Shown here in pieces: positions 19,196 through 31,587 of a DNA stretch of 64,000 nt. The DNA comes from Ectobius pallidus (taxonomy: Eukaryota > Arthropoda > Insecta > Blattodea > Ectobiidae), in NCBI GenBank assembly GCA_964059195.1, contig CAXKWD010000002.1, forward strand, positions 164,492,559 through 164,556,558. The letters are read 5' to 3'. Positions within the stretch are counted from its first letter, which is position 1, and every line of letters starts with the position of its first letter. A program made the position numbers and the translations under genes. The notes below the pieces were generated by a model. The model was given only the letters and a program-made list of their open reading frames with translations, was not told the DNA's origin and searched no databases.

Positions 19196-22100
19196 GAACC
19201 TCATAACATTTCATTGCGAATAAAACCGTGTAACATCAACAATAAAAATGTACCATAGTTTACGAGATAACGGCTGTCGAACCGTTAAAAACGACTCATA
19301 CGAAAAAAGTCATATCGGCAAAAATAACATCTTTTTCAAATCCGCATACTCACAGCATAAAAGAAACTTACGGAAATAAAAATAAAATCGACGCTAACGG
19401 AAGTTGGCAGGGCTGAAAATCCCGGGAAGGCATGCAGCTTCTATTAAAGCGCAGGATTGTATAAGAGTGGAAAATGAACAGTTTCAACTACTTTTGCATA
19501 TAAACTTATGTTTCCTCGGAAACACAAGACATTTTTGAGATTATATTGTTAATGTAAAAACAATATTTTTTATTCTTGGAGATGAAAGTCGCGCAGGATT
19601 TTAGAAAAGTCGATATAAAACCATTTTATCAGCCTAGTACATAAAAACTCCCAAGAGACGAACGTCATAACATTTCATTGCGAATAAAAGCGTGTACATC
19701 AGAAATAAAAATGTACCATAGTTTACGAGATAACGGCTGTCGAACCGTTAAAAACGACTCATACGAAAAAAGTCATATCGGCAAAAATAACATCTTTTTC
19801 AAATCCGCATACTCACAGCATAAAAGAAACTTACGGAAATAAAAATAAAATCGACGCTAACGGAAGTTGGCAGGGCTGAAAATCCCGGGAAGGCATGCAG
19901 CTTCTATTAAAGCGCAGGATTGTATAAGAGTGGAAAATGAACAGTTTCAACTACTTTTGCATATAAACTTATGTTTCCTCGGAAACACAAGACATTTTTG
20001 AGATTATATTGTTAATGTAAAAACAATATTTTTTATTCTTGGAGATGAAAGTCGCGCAGGATTTTAGAAAAGTCGATATAAAACCATTTTATCAGCCTAG
20101 TACATAAAAACTCCCAAGAGACGAACGTCAAAACATTTCATTGCGAATAAAAGCGTGTACATCAACAATAAAAATGTACCATAGTTTACGAGATAACGGC
20201 TGTCGAACCGTTGAAAACGACTCACACGAAAAAAGTCATATCGGTAAAAATAACATCTTTTTCAAATCCGCATACTCACAGCATAAAAGAAACTTTCGGA
20301 AATAAAAGTAAAATCGACGCTAACGGAAGTTGATAGGGCTGAGAATCCCGGGAAGGCATGCAGCTTCTATTAAAGCGCGGTATTGTATAAGAGTGGAAAA
20401 TGAACAGTTTCAACTGCTTTTGCATATAAACTTATGTTTCCTCGGAAACGCAAGAAATTTTTGAGATTATATTGTTAATGTAAAAACAGTATCTTTTATT
20501 CTTGGAGATGAAAATCGCGCAGGATTTTAGAAAAGTCGAAATAAAACTGTTTTATCAGCGTACTACATAAATCCTCCCAAATGACAAAAGGCATAACTTT
20601 TCTTTGCGAATATAACCATGTACATCAACAATAAAAATGTACCATAGTTTACGAGATAAAGGCTTTCGAACCGTTAAAAACGCCTCGCACGAAAAAAGTC
20701 ATATCGGCAAAAATAACATCTTTTTCAATTCCGCACACTCACGGCATAAAGGAAACTTTCGGAAATAAAAATAAAATCGACGCTTACGAAAGTTGGCATG
20801 GCTGAGAATCCCGGGAAGGCATGCAGCTTCTATAAAAGCGGAGGATTGTATAAAAGTGGAAAAAAAAAGTTTCAACTGCCTTTGGCATATAAACTTATGT
20901 TTCCTCGGAAACACAAGACATTTTTGAGATTATATTGTTAATGTAAAAACAATATTTTTTATTCTTGGAGATGAAAATCGCGCAGGATTTTAGAAAAGTC
21001 GAAATAAAACCATTTTATCAGCCTAGTACATAAAGACTCCCAAGAGACGAACGTCATAACATTTCATTACGAATAAAAGCGTGTACATCAACAATAAAAA
21101 TGTACCATAGTTTACGAGATAACGGCTCTCGAACCGATGAAAACGACTCACACGAAAAAAGTCATATCGGTAAAAATAACATATTTTTCAAATCCGCATA
21201 CTCACAGCATAAAAGAAATTTTCGGAAATAAAACTAAAATCGACGCTAACGGAAGTTGGCAGGGCTGTGAATCCCGGGAAGGCATGCAGCTTCTATTAAA
21301 GCGCGGGATTGTATAAGAGTGGAAAATGAACAGTTTCAACTGCTTTTGCATATAAATTTATGTTTCCTCGGAAACACAAGACATTTTTGAGATTATATTG
21401 TTAATGTAAAAACAATATTTTTTATTCTTGGAGATGAAAGTCGCGCAGGATTTTAGAAAAGTCGAAATAAAACCATTTTATCAGCCTAGTACATAAAAAC
21501 TCCCAAGAGACGAACGTCATAACATTTCATTGCGAATAAAACCGTGTACATCAACAATAAAAATGTACCATAGTTTACGTTATAACGGCTGTCGAACCGT
21601 CTGAAACGCCTCACACGAAAAAAGTCATATCGGCAAAAATAACATCTTTTACAATTTCGTATACTCACACCATAAAAGAAACTTAGGGAAATAAAAATAA
21701 AATCGACGCTAACGGAAGTTGGTAGGGCTGAGAATCCCGGGAAGGCATGCAGCTTCTATTAAAGCGCGGTATTGTATAAGAGTGGAAAATGAACAGTTTC
21801 AACTGCTTTTGCATATAAACTTATGTTTCCTCGGAAACGCAAGAAATTTTTGAGATTATATTGTTAATGTAAAAACAGTATCTTTTATTCTTGGAGATGA
21901 AAATCGCGCAGGATTTTAGAAAAGTCGAAATAAAACCGTTTTATCAGCATACTACATAAAAACTCTCTAGAGACGAACCTCATAACATTTCATTGCGAAT
22001 AAAAGCGTGTACATCAACAATAAAAATGTACCATAGTTTACGTTATAACGGCTGTCGAACCGTCTCAAACGCCTCACACGAAAAAAGTCATATCGGCAAA

Positions 22101-23250
22101 AATAACATCTTTTACAATTCCGTATACTCACACCATAAAAGAAACATAGGGAAATAAAAATAAAATCGACGCTAACGGAAGTTGGTAGGGCTGAGAATCC
22201 CGGGAAGGCATGCAGCTTCTATTAAAGCGCGGTATTGTATAAGAGTGGAAAATGAACAGTTTCAACTGCTTTTGCATATAAACTTATGTTTCCTCGGAAA
22301 CGCAAGAAATTTTTGAGATTATATTGTTAATGTAAAAACAGTATCTTTTATTCTTGGAGATGAAAATCGCGCAGGATTTTAGAAAAGTCGAAATAAAACC
22401 GTTTTATCAGCATACTACATAAAAACTCTCTAGAGACGAACCTCATAACATTTCATTGCGAATAAAACCGTGTAACATCAACAATAAAAATGTACCATAG
22501 TTTACGAGATAACGGCTGTCGAACCGTTAAAAACGACTCATACGAAAAAAGTCATATCGGCAAAAATAACATCTTTTTCAAATCCGCATACTCACAGCAT
22601 AAAAGAAACTTACGGAAATAAAAATAAAATCGACGCTAACGGAAGTTGGCAGGGCTGAAAATCCCGGGAAGGCATGCAGCTTCTATTAAAGCGCAGGATT
22701 GTATAAGAGTGGAAAATGAACAGTTTCAACTACTTTTGCATATAAACTTATGTTTCCTCGGAAACACAAGACATTTTTGAGATTATATTGTTAATGTAAA
22801 AACAATATTTTTTATTCTTGGAGATGAAAGTCGCGCAGGATTTTAGAAAAGTCGATATAAAACTATTTTATCAGCCTAGTACATAAAAACTCCCAAGAGA
22901 CGAACGTCATAACATTTCATTGCGAATAAAAGCGTGTACATCAGAAATAAAAATGTACCATAGTTTACGAGATAACGGCTGTCGAACCGTTAAAAACGAC
23001 TCATACGAAAAAAGTCATATCGGCAAAAATAACATCTTTTTCAAATCCGCATACTCACAGCATAAAAGAAACTTACGGAAATAAAAATAAAATCGACGCT
23101 AACGGAAGTTGGCAGGGCTGAAAATCCCGGGAAGGCATGCAGCTTCTATTAAAGCGCAGGATTGTATAAGAGTGGAAAATGAACAGTTTCAACTACTTTT
23201 GCATATAAACTTATGTTTCCTCGGAAACACAAGACATTTTTGAGATTATA
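19196..23250 (-). repeat. Minus-orientation satellite block with 7-monomer higher-order repeat
   Basis: About 8.8 monomers. Unit landmarks (CATAACATTT or variants) fall at 19202, 19666, 20129, 20592, 21055, 21518, 21981, 22444 and 22908. Monomer types run A, B, C, D, E, F, G and then A and part of B again, a period of 3242 bp. The first A (19202) and second A (22444) look identical except for about one substitution, while neighbouring monomers differ at many sites. Confidence 0.95.
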
Positions 23251-24247
23251 CTAGGCTGATAAAATGGTTTTATTTCGACTTTTCTAAAATCCTGCGCGAT
23301 TTTCATCTCCAAGAATAAAAAATATTGTTTTCACATTAACAATATAATCTCAAAAATGTCTTGTGTTTCCGAGGAAACATAAGTTTATATGCCAAAGGCA
23401 GTTGAAACTTTTTTTTTCCACTTTTATACAATCCTCCGCTTTTATAGAAGCTGCATGCCTTCTCGGGATTCTCAGCCATGCCAACTTTCGTAAGCGTCGA
23501 TTTTATTTTTATTTCCGAAAGTTTCCTTTATGCCGTGAGTGTGCGGAATTGAAAAAGATGTTATTTTTGCCGATATGACTTTTTTCGTGCGAGGCGTTTT
23601 TAACGGTTCGAAAGCCTTTATCTCGTAAACTATGGTACATTTTTATTGTTGATGTACATGGTTATATTCGCAAAGAAAAGTTATGCCTTTTGTCATTTGG
23701 GAGGATTTATGTAGTACGCTGATAAAACGGTTTTATTTCGACTTTTCTAAAATCCTGCGCGATTTTCATCTCCAAGAATAAAAGATACTGTTTTTACATT
23801 AACAATATAATCTCAAAAATTTCTTGCGTTTCCGAGGAAACATAAGTTTATATGCAAAAGCAGTTGAAACTGTTCATTTTCCACTCTTATACAATACCGC
23901 GCTTTAATAGAAGCTGCATGCCTTCCCGGGATTCTCAGCCCTATCAACTTCCGTTAGCGTCGATTTTACTTTTATTTCCGAAAGTTTCTTTTATGCTGTG
24001 AGTATGCGGATTTGAAAAAGATGTTATTTTTACCGATATGACTTTTTTCGTGTGAGTCGTTTTCAACGGTTCGACAGCCGTTATCTCGTAAACTATGGTA
24101 CATTTTTATTGTTGATGTACACGCTTTTATTCGCAATGAAATGTTTTGACGTTCGTCTCTTGGGAGTTTTTATGTACTAGGCTGATAAAATGGTTTTATA
24201 TCGACTTTTCTAAAATCCTGCGCGACTTTCATCTCCAAGAATAAAAA

Positions 24248-24271
24248 ATATTGTTTTTACATTAACAATAT
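24248..24271. repeat. Conserved dyad 1 of the satellite monomer (example)
   Basis: ATATTGTT, an 8-base loop TTTACATT, then AACAATAT: perfect 8-bp arms. Monomers of the C, G and F types carry GATACTG here, which breaks one pair. Confidence 0.9.
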
Positions 24272-24289
24272 AATCTCAAAAATGTCTTG

Positions 24290-24305
24290 TGTTTCCGAGG
24301 AAACA
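24290..24305. repeat. Conserved dyad 2 of the satellite monomer (example)
   Basis: TGTTTCC-GA-GGAAACA: 7-bp arms around two bases. GTTTCC-GA-GGAAAC is kept in nearly every full-length monomer; it is absent from the five M monomers. Confidence 0.9.
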
Positions 24306-24526
24306 TAAGTTTATATGCAAAAGTAGTTGAAACTGTTCATTTTCCACTCTTATACAATCCTGCGCTTTAATAGAAGCTGCATGCCTTCCCGGGATTTTCA
24401 GCCCTGCCAACTTCCGTTAGCGTCGATTTTATTTTTATTTCCGTAAGTTTCTTTTATGCTGTGAGTATGCGGATTTGAAAAAGATGTTATTTTTGCCGAT
24501 ATGACTTTTTTCGTATGAGTCGTTTT

Positions 24527-24546
24527 TAACGGTTCGACAGCCGTTA
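24527..24546. repeat. Conserved dyad 3 of the satellite monomer (example)
   Basis: TAACGG, an 8-base loop TTCGACAG, then CCGTTA. In D-type monomers the right arm changes (AAAGCCTTTA), which destroys the pairing. Confidence 0.85.
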
Positions 24547-24560
24547 TCTCGTAAACTATG

Positions 24561-24583
24561 GTACATTTTTATTTCTGATGTAC
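24561..24583. repeat. Conserved dyad 4 of the satellite monomer (example)
   Basis: GTACAT, an 11-base AT-rich spacer, then ATGTAC. The 464-bp A-type and H-type monomers have an extra T (ATGTTAC) that interrupts the right arm. Confidence 0.85.
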
Positions 24584-26492
24584 ACGCTTTTATTCGCAAT
24601 GAAATGTTATGACGTTCGTCTCTTGGGAGTTTTTATGTACTAGGCTGATAAAATGGTTTTATATCGACTTTTCTAAAATCCTGCGCGACTTTCATCTCCA
24701 AGAATAAAAAATATTGTTTTTACATTAACAATATAATCTCAAAAATGTCTTGTGTTTCCGAGGAAACATAAGTTTATATGCAAAAGTAGTTGAAACTGTT
24801 CATTTTCCACTCTTATACAATCCTGCGCTTTAATAGAAGCTGCATGCCTTCCCGGGATTTTCAGCCCTGCCAACTTCCGTTAGCGTCGATTTTATTTTTA
24901 TTTCCGTAAGTTTCTTTTATGCTGTGAGTATGCGGATATGAAAAAGATGTTATTTTTGCCGATATGACTTTTTTCGTATGAGTCGTTTTTAACGGTTCGA
25001 CAGCCGTTATCTCGTAAACTATGGTACATTTTTATTGTTGATGTTACACGGTTTTATTCGCAATGAAATGTTATGAGGTTCGTCTCTAGAGAGTTTTTAT
25101 GTAGTATGCTGATAAAACGGTTTTATTTCGACTTTTCTAAAATCCTGCGCGATTTTCATCTCCAAGAATAAAAGATACTGTTTTTACATTAACAATATAA
25201 TCTCAAAAATTTCTTGCGTTTCCGAGGAAACATAAGTTTATATGCAAAAGCAGTTGAAACTGTTCATTTTCCACTCTTATACAATACCGCGCTTTAATAG
25301 AAGCTGCATGCCTTCCCGGGATTCTCAGCCCTACCAACTTCCGTTAGCGTCGATTTTATTTTTATTTCCCTATGTTTCTTTTATGGTGTGAGTATACGGA
25401 ATTGTAAAAGATGTTATTTTTGCCGATATGACTTTTTTCGTGTGAGGCGTTTGAGACGGTTCGACAGCCGTTATAACGTAAACTATGGTACATTTTTATT
25501 GTTGATGTACACGCTTTTATTCGCAATGAAATGTTATGAGGTTCGTCTCTAGAGAGTTTTTATGTAGTATGCTGATAAAACGGTTTTATTTCGACTTTTC
25601 TAAAATCCTGCGCGATTTTCATCTCCAAGAATAAAAGATACTGTTTTTACATTAACAATATAATCTCAAAAATTTCTTGCGTTTCCGAGGAAACATAAGT
25701 TTATATGCAAAAGCAGTTGAAACTGTTCATTTTCCACTCTTATACAATACCGCGCTTTAATAGAAGCTGCATGCCTTCCCGGGATTCTCAGCCCTACCAA
25801 CTTCCGTTAGCGTCGATTTTATTTTTATTTCCCTAAGTTTCTTTTATGGTGTGAGTATACGAAATTGTAAAAGATGTTATTTTTGCCGATATGACTTTTT
25901 TCGTGTGAGGCGTTTCAGACGGTTCGACAGCCGTTATAACGTAAACTATGGTACATTTTTATTGTTGATGTACACGGTTTTATTCGCAATGAAATGTTAT
26001 GACGTTCGTCTCTTGGGAGTTTTTATGTACTAGGCTGATAAAATGGTTTTATTTCGACTTTTCTAAAATCCTGCGCGACTTTCATCTCCAAGAATAAAAA
26101 ATATTGTTATTACATTATCAATATAATCTCAAAAATGTCTTGTGTTTCCGAGGAAACATAAATTTATATGCAAAAGCAGTTGAAACTGTTCATTTTCCAC
26201 TCATATACAATCCCGCGCTTTAATAGAAGCTGCATGCCTTCCCGGGATTCACAGCCCTGCCAACTTCCGTTAGCGTCGATTTTAGTTTTATTTCCGAAAG
26301 TTTCTTTTATGCTGTGAGTATGCGGATTTGAAAAATATGTTATTTTTACCGATATGACTTTTTTCGTGTGAGTCGTTTTCATCGGTTCGACAGCCGTTAT
26401 CTCGTAAACTATGGTACATTTTTATTGTTGATGTACACGCTTTTATTCGTAATGAAATGTTATGACGTTCGTCTCTTGGGAGTCTTTATGTA

Positions 26493-29400
26493 CTAGGCTG
26501 ATAAAATGGTTTTATTTCGACTTTTCTAAAATCCTGCGCGATTTTCATCTCCAAGAATAAAAAATATTGTTTTTACATTAACAATATAATCTCAAAAATG
26601 TCTTGTGTTTCCGAGGAAACATAAGTTTATATGCCAAAGGCAGTTGAAACTTTTTTTTTCCACTTTTATACAATCCTCCGCTTTTATAGAAGCTGCATGC
26701 CTTCCCGGGATTCTCAGCCATGCCAACTTTCGTAAGCGTCGATTTTATTTTTATTTCCGAAAGTTTCCTTTATGCCGTGAGTGTGCGGAATTGAAAAAGA
26801 TGTTATTTTTGCCGATATGACTTTTTTCGTGCGAGGCGTTTTTAACGGTTCGAAAGCCTTTATCTCGTAAACTATGGTACATTTTTATTGTTGATGTACA
26901 TGGTTATATTCGCAAAGAAAAGTTATGCCTTTTGTCATTTGGGAGGATTTATGTAGTACGCTGATAAAACGGTTTTATTTCGACTTTTCTAAAATCCTGC
27001 GCGATTTTCATCTCCAAGAATAAAAGATACTGTTTTTACATTAACAATATAATCTCAAAAATTTCTTGCGTTTCCGAGGAAACATAAGTTTATATGCAAA
27101 AGCAGTTGAAACTGTTCATTTTCCACTCTTATACAATACCGCGCTTTAATAGAAGCTGCATGCCTTCCCGGGATTCTCAGCCCTATCAACTTCCGTTAGC
27201 GTCGATTTTACTTTTATTTCCGAAAGTTTCTTTTATGCTGTGAGTATGCGGATTTGAAAAAGATGTTATTTTTACCGATATGACTTTTTTCGTGTGAGTC
27301 GTTTTCAACGGTTCGACAGCCGTTATCTCGTAAACTATGGTACATTTTTATTGTTGATGTACACGCTTTTATTCGCAATGAAATGTTTTGACGTTCGTCT
27401 CTTGGGAGTTTTTATGTACTAGGCTGATAAAATGGTTTTATATCGACTTTTCTAAAATCCTGCGCGACTTTCATCTCCAAGAATAAAAAATATTGTTTTT
27501 ACATTAACAATATAATCTCAAAAATGTCTTGTGTTTCCGAGGAAACATAAGTTTATATGCAAAAGCAGTTGAAACTGTTCATTTTCCACTCTTATACAAT
27601 CCTGCGCTTTAATAGAAGCTGCATGCCTTCCCGGGATTTTCAGCCCTGCCAACTTCCGTTAGCGTCGATTTTATTTTTATTTCCGTAAGTTTCTTTTATG
27701 CTGTGAGTATGCGGATTTGAAAAAGATGTTATTTTTGCCGATATGACTTTTTTCGTATGAGTCGTTTGTAACGGTTCGACAGCCGTTATCTCGTAAACTA
27801 TAGTACATTTTTATTTCTGATGTACACGCTTTTATTCGCAATGAAATGTTATGACGTTCGTCTCTTGGGAGTTTTTATGTACTAGGCTGATATAATGGTT
27901 ATATATCGACTTTTCTAAAATCATGCGCAATTTTCATGTCCAAGAATAAAAAATATTGTTTTTACATTAACAATATAATCTCAAAAATGTCTTGTGTTTC
28001 CGAGGAAACATAAGTTTATATGCAAAAGCAGTTGAAACTGTTCTTTTTCCACCCTTATACAATCCTGCGCTTTAATAGAAGCTGCATGCCTTCCCGGGAT
28101 TCTCAGCCCTGCCAACTTTCGTTAGCGTCGATTTTATTTTTATTTCCGAAAGTTTCTTTTATGCTGTGAGTGTGCGGAATTGTAAAAGATGTTATTTTTG
28201 CCGATATGACTTTTTTCGTGCGAGGCGTTTTCAACGGTTCGACAGCCGTTATCTCGTAAACTATGGTACATTTTTATTGTTGATGTTACACGGTTTTATT
28301 CGCAATGAAATGTTATGAGGTTCTTCTCTAGAGAGTTTTTATGTAGTATGCTGATAAAATGGTTTTATTTCGACTTTTCTAAAATCCTGCGCGATTTTCA
28401 TCTCCAAGAATAAAAGATACTGTTTTTACATTAACAATATAATCTCAAAAATTTCTTGCGTTTCCGAGGAAACATAAGTTTATATGCAAAAGCAGTTGAA
28501 ACTGTTCATTTTCCACTCTTATACAATACCGCGCTTTAATAGAAGCTGCATGCCTTCCCGGGATTCTCAGCCCTACCAACTTCCGTTAGCGTCGATTTTA
28601 TTTTTATTTCCGAAAGTTTCTTTTATGCTGTGAGTATGCGGATTTGAAAAAGATGTTATTTTTACCGATATGACTTTTTTCGTGTGAGTCGTTTTCAACG
28701 GTTCGACAGCCGTTATCTCGTAAACTATGGTACATTTTTATTGTTGATGTACACGCTTTTATTCGCAATGAAATGTTTTGACGTTCGTCTCTTGGGAGTT
28801 TTTATGTACTAGGCTGATAAAATGGTTTTATATCGACTTTTCTAAAATCCTGCGCGACTTTCATCTCCGAGAATAAAAAATATTGTTTTTACATTAACAA
28901 TATAATCTCAAAAATGTCTTGTGTTTCCGAGGAAACATAAGTTTATATGCAAAAGCAGTTGAAACTGTTCTTTTTCCAATCTTATACAATCCTGCGCTTT
29001 AATAGAAGCTGCATGCCTTCCCGGGATTCTCAGCCCTGCCAACTTCCGTTAGCGTCGATTTTATTTTTATTTCCGAAAGTTTCTTTTATGCTGTGAGTAT
29101 GCGGAATTATAAAAGATGTTATTTTTGCCGATATGACTTTTTTCGTGTGAGTCGTTTTCAACGGTTCGACAGCCGTTATCTCGTAAACTATGGTACATTT
29201 TTATTGTTGATGTACACGCTTTTATTCGCAATGAAATGTTTTGACGTTCGTCTCTTGGGAGTTTTTATGTACTAGGCTGATAAAATGGTTTTATATCGAC
29301 TTTTCTAAAATCCTGCGCGACTTTCATCTCCAAGAATAAAAAATATTGTTTTTACATTAACAATATAATCTCAAAAATGTCTTGTGTTTCCGAGGAAACA

Positions 29401-31587
29401 TAAGTTTATATGCAAAAGTAGTTGAAACTGTTCATTTTCCACTCTTATACAATCCTGCGCTTTAATAGAAGCTGCATGCCTTCCCGGGATTTTCAGCCCT
29501 GCCAACTTCCGTTAGCGTCGATTTTATTTTTATTTCCGTAAGTTTCTTTTATGCTGTGAGTATGCGGATTTGAAAAAGATGTTATTTTTGCCGATATGAC
29601 TTTTTTCGTATGAGTCGTTTTTAACGGTTCGACAGCCATTATCTCGTAAACTATGGTACATTTTTATTTCTGATGTACACGCTTTTATTCGCAATGAAAT
29701 GTTATGACGTTCGTCTCTTGGGAGTTTTTATGTACTAGGCTGATAAAATGGTTTTATATCGACTTTTCTAAAATCCTGCGCGACTTTCATCTCCAAGAAT
29801 AAAAAATATTGTTTTTACATTAACAATATAATCTCAAAAATGTCTTGTGTTTCCGAGGAAACATAAGTTTATATGCAAAAGTAGTTGAAACTGTTCATTT
29901 TCCACTCTTATACAATCCTGCGCTTTAATAGAAGCTGCATGCCTTCCCGGGATTTTCAGCCCTGCCAACTTCCGTTAGCGTCGATTTTATTTTTATTTCC
30001 GTAAGTTTCTTTTATGCTGTGAGTATGCGGATTTGAAAAAGATGTTATTTTTGCCGATATGACTTTTTTCGTATGAGTCGTTTTTAACGGTTCGACAGCC
30101 GTTATCTCGTAAACTATGGTACATTTTTATTGTTGATGTTACACGGTTTTATTCGCAATGAAATGTTATGAGGTTCGTCTCTAGAGAGTTTTTATGTAGT
30201 ATGCTGATAAAACGGTTTTATTTCGACTTTTCTAAAATCCTGCGCGATTTTCATCTCCAAGAATAAAAGATACTGTTTTTACATTAACAATATAATCTCA
30301 AAAATTTCTTGCGTTTCCGAGGAAACATAAGTTTATATGCAAAAGCAGTTGAAACTGTTCATTTTCCACTCTTATACAATACCGCGCTTTAATAGAAGCT
30401 GCATGCCTTCCCGGGATTCTCAGCCCTACCAACTTCCGTTAGCGTCGATTTTATTTTTATTTCCCTATGTTTCTTTTATGGTGTGAGTATACGGAATTGT
30501 AAAAGATGTTATTTTTGCCGATATGACTTTTTTCGTGTGAGGCGTTTGAGACGGTTCGACAGCCGTTATAACGTAAACCATGGTACATTTTTATTGTTGA
30601 TGTACACGCTTTTATTCGCAATGAAATGTTATGAGGTTCGTCTCTAGAGAGTGTTTATGTAGTATGCTGATAAAACGGTTTTATTTCGACTTTTCTAAAA
30701 TCCTGCGCGATTTTCATCTCCAAGAATAAAAGATACTGTTTTTACATTAACAATATAATCTCAAAAATTTCTTGCGTTTCCGAGGAAACATAAGTTTATA
30801 TGCAAAAGCAGTTGAAACTGTTCATTTTCCACTCTTATACAATACCGCGCTTTAATAGAAGCTGCATGCCTTCCCGGGATTCTCAGCCCTACCAACTTCC
30901 GTTAGCGTCGATTTTATTTTTATTTCCCTAAGTTTCTTTTATGGTGTGAGTATACGAAATTGTAAAAGATGTTATTTTTGCCGATATGACTTTTTTCGTG
31001 TGAGGCGTTTCAGACGGTTCGACAGCCGTTATAACGTAAACTATGGTACATTTTTATTGTTGATGTACACGGTTTTATTCGCAATGAAATGTTATGACGT
31101 TCGTCTCTTGGGAGTTTTTATGTACTAGGCTGATAAAATGGTTTTATTTCGACTTTTCTAAAATCCTGCGCGACTTTCATCTCCAAGAATAAAAAATATT
31201 GTTTTTACATTAACAATATAATCTCAGAAATGTCTTGTGTTTCCGAGGAAACATAAATTTATATGCAAAAGCAGTTGAAACTGTTCATTTTCCACTCTTA
31301 TACAATCCCGCGCTTTAATAGAAGCTGCATGCCTTCCCGGGATTCACAGCCCTGCCAACTTCCGTTAGCGTCGATTTTAGTTTTATTTCCGAAAGTTTCT
31401 TTTATGCTGTGAGTATGCGGATTTGAAAAATATGTTATTTTTACCGATATGACTTTTTTCGTGTGAGTCGTTTTCATCGGTTCGACAGCCGTTATCTCGT
31501 AAACTATGGTACATTTTTATTGTTGATGTACACGCTTTTATTCGTAATGAAATGTTATGACGTTCGTCTCTTGGGAGTCTTTATGTA
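26493..31587 (+). repeat. 11-monomer higher-order repeat
   Basis: 5095 bp, order D, C, B', H, I, J, B, A, G, F, E. It equals the 7-mer with H, I, J and an extra B-type monomer added between B and A. H carries TATAATGG and CATGTCCAAG variants, I combines a C-like front with a different rear, and J contains CGGAATTATAAAAG. Confidence 0.93.

Larger units (their letters stand above)
23251..26492 (+). repeat. Plus-orientation 7-monomer higher-order repeat, unit 1
   Basis: Monomers start at 23251 (D), 23714 (C), 24177 (B), 24640 (A, 464 bp), 25104 (G), 25567 (F) and 26030 (E). This is the same set and cyclic order as the minus block read on its own strand. The first D has lost the CCCGGG site (reads TCTCGGG near 23460) and has a C in the TTTTCACATT loop. 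Confidence 0.95.

Noticed and set aside
19188..19197. TTAGGG next to the satellite start as telomeric repeat
   Set aside because: Single occurrence with no tandem TTAGG or TTAGGG units nearby.
24520..24550. GGTTCGA heptamer in every monomer resembling a pol III B box or tRNA T-arm
   Set aside because: The loop is eight bases, the B-box match stops after seven positions, and no A box lies at a suitable distance upstream. I treat it as one of the satellite dyads.
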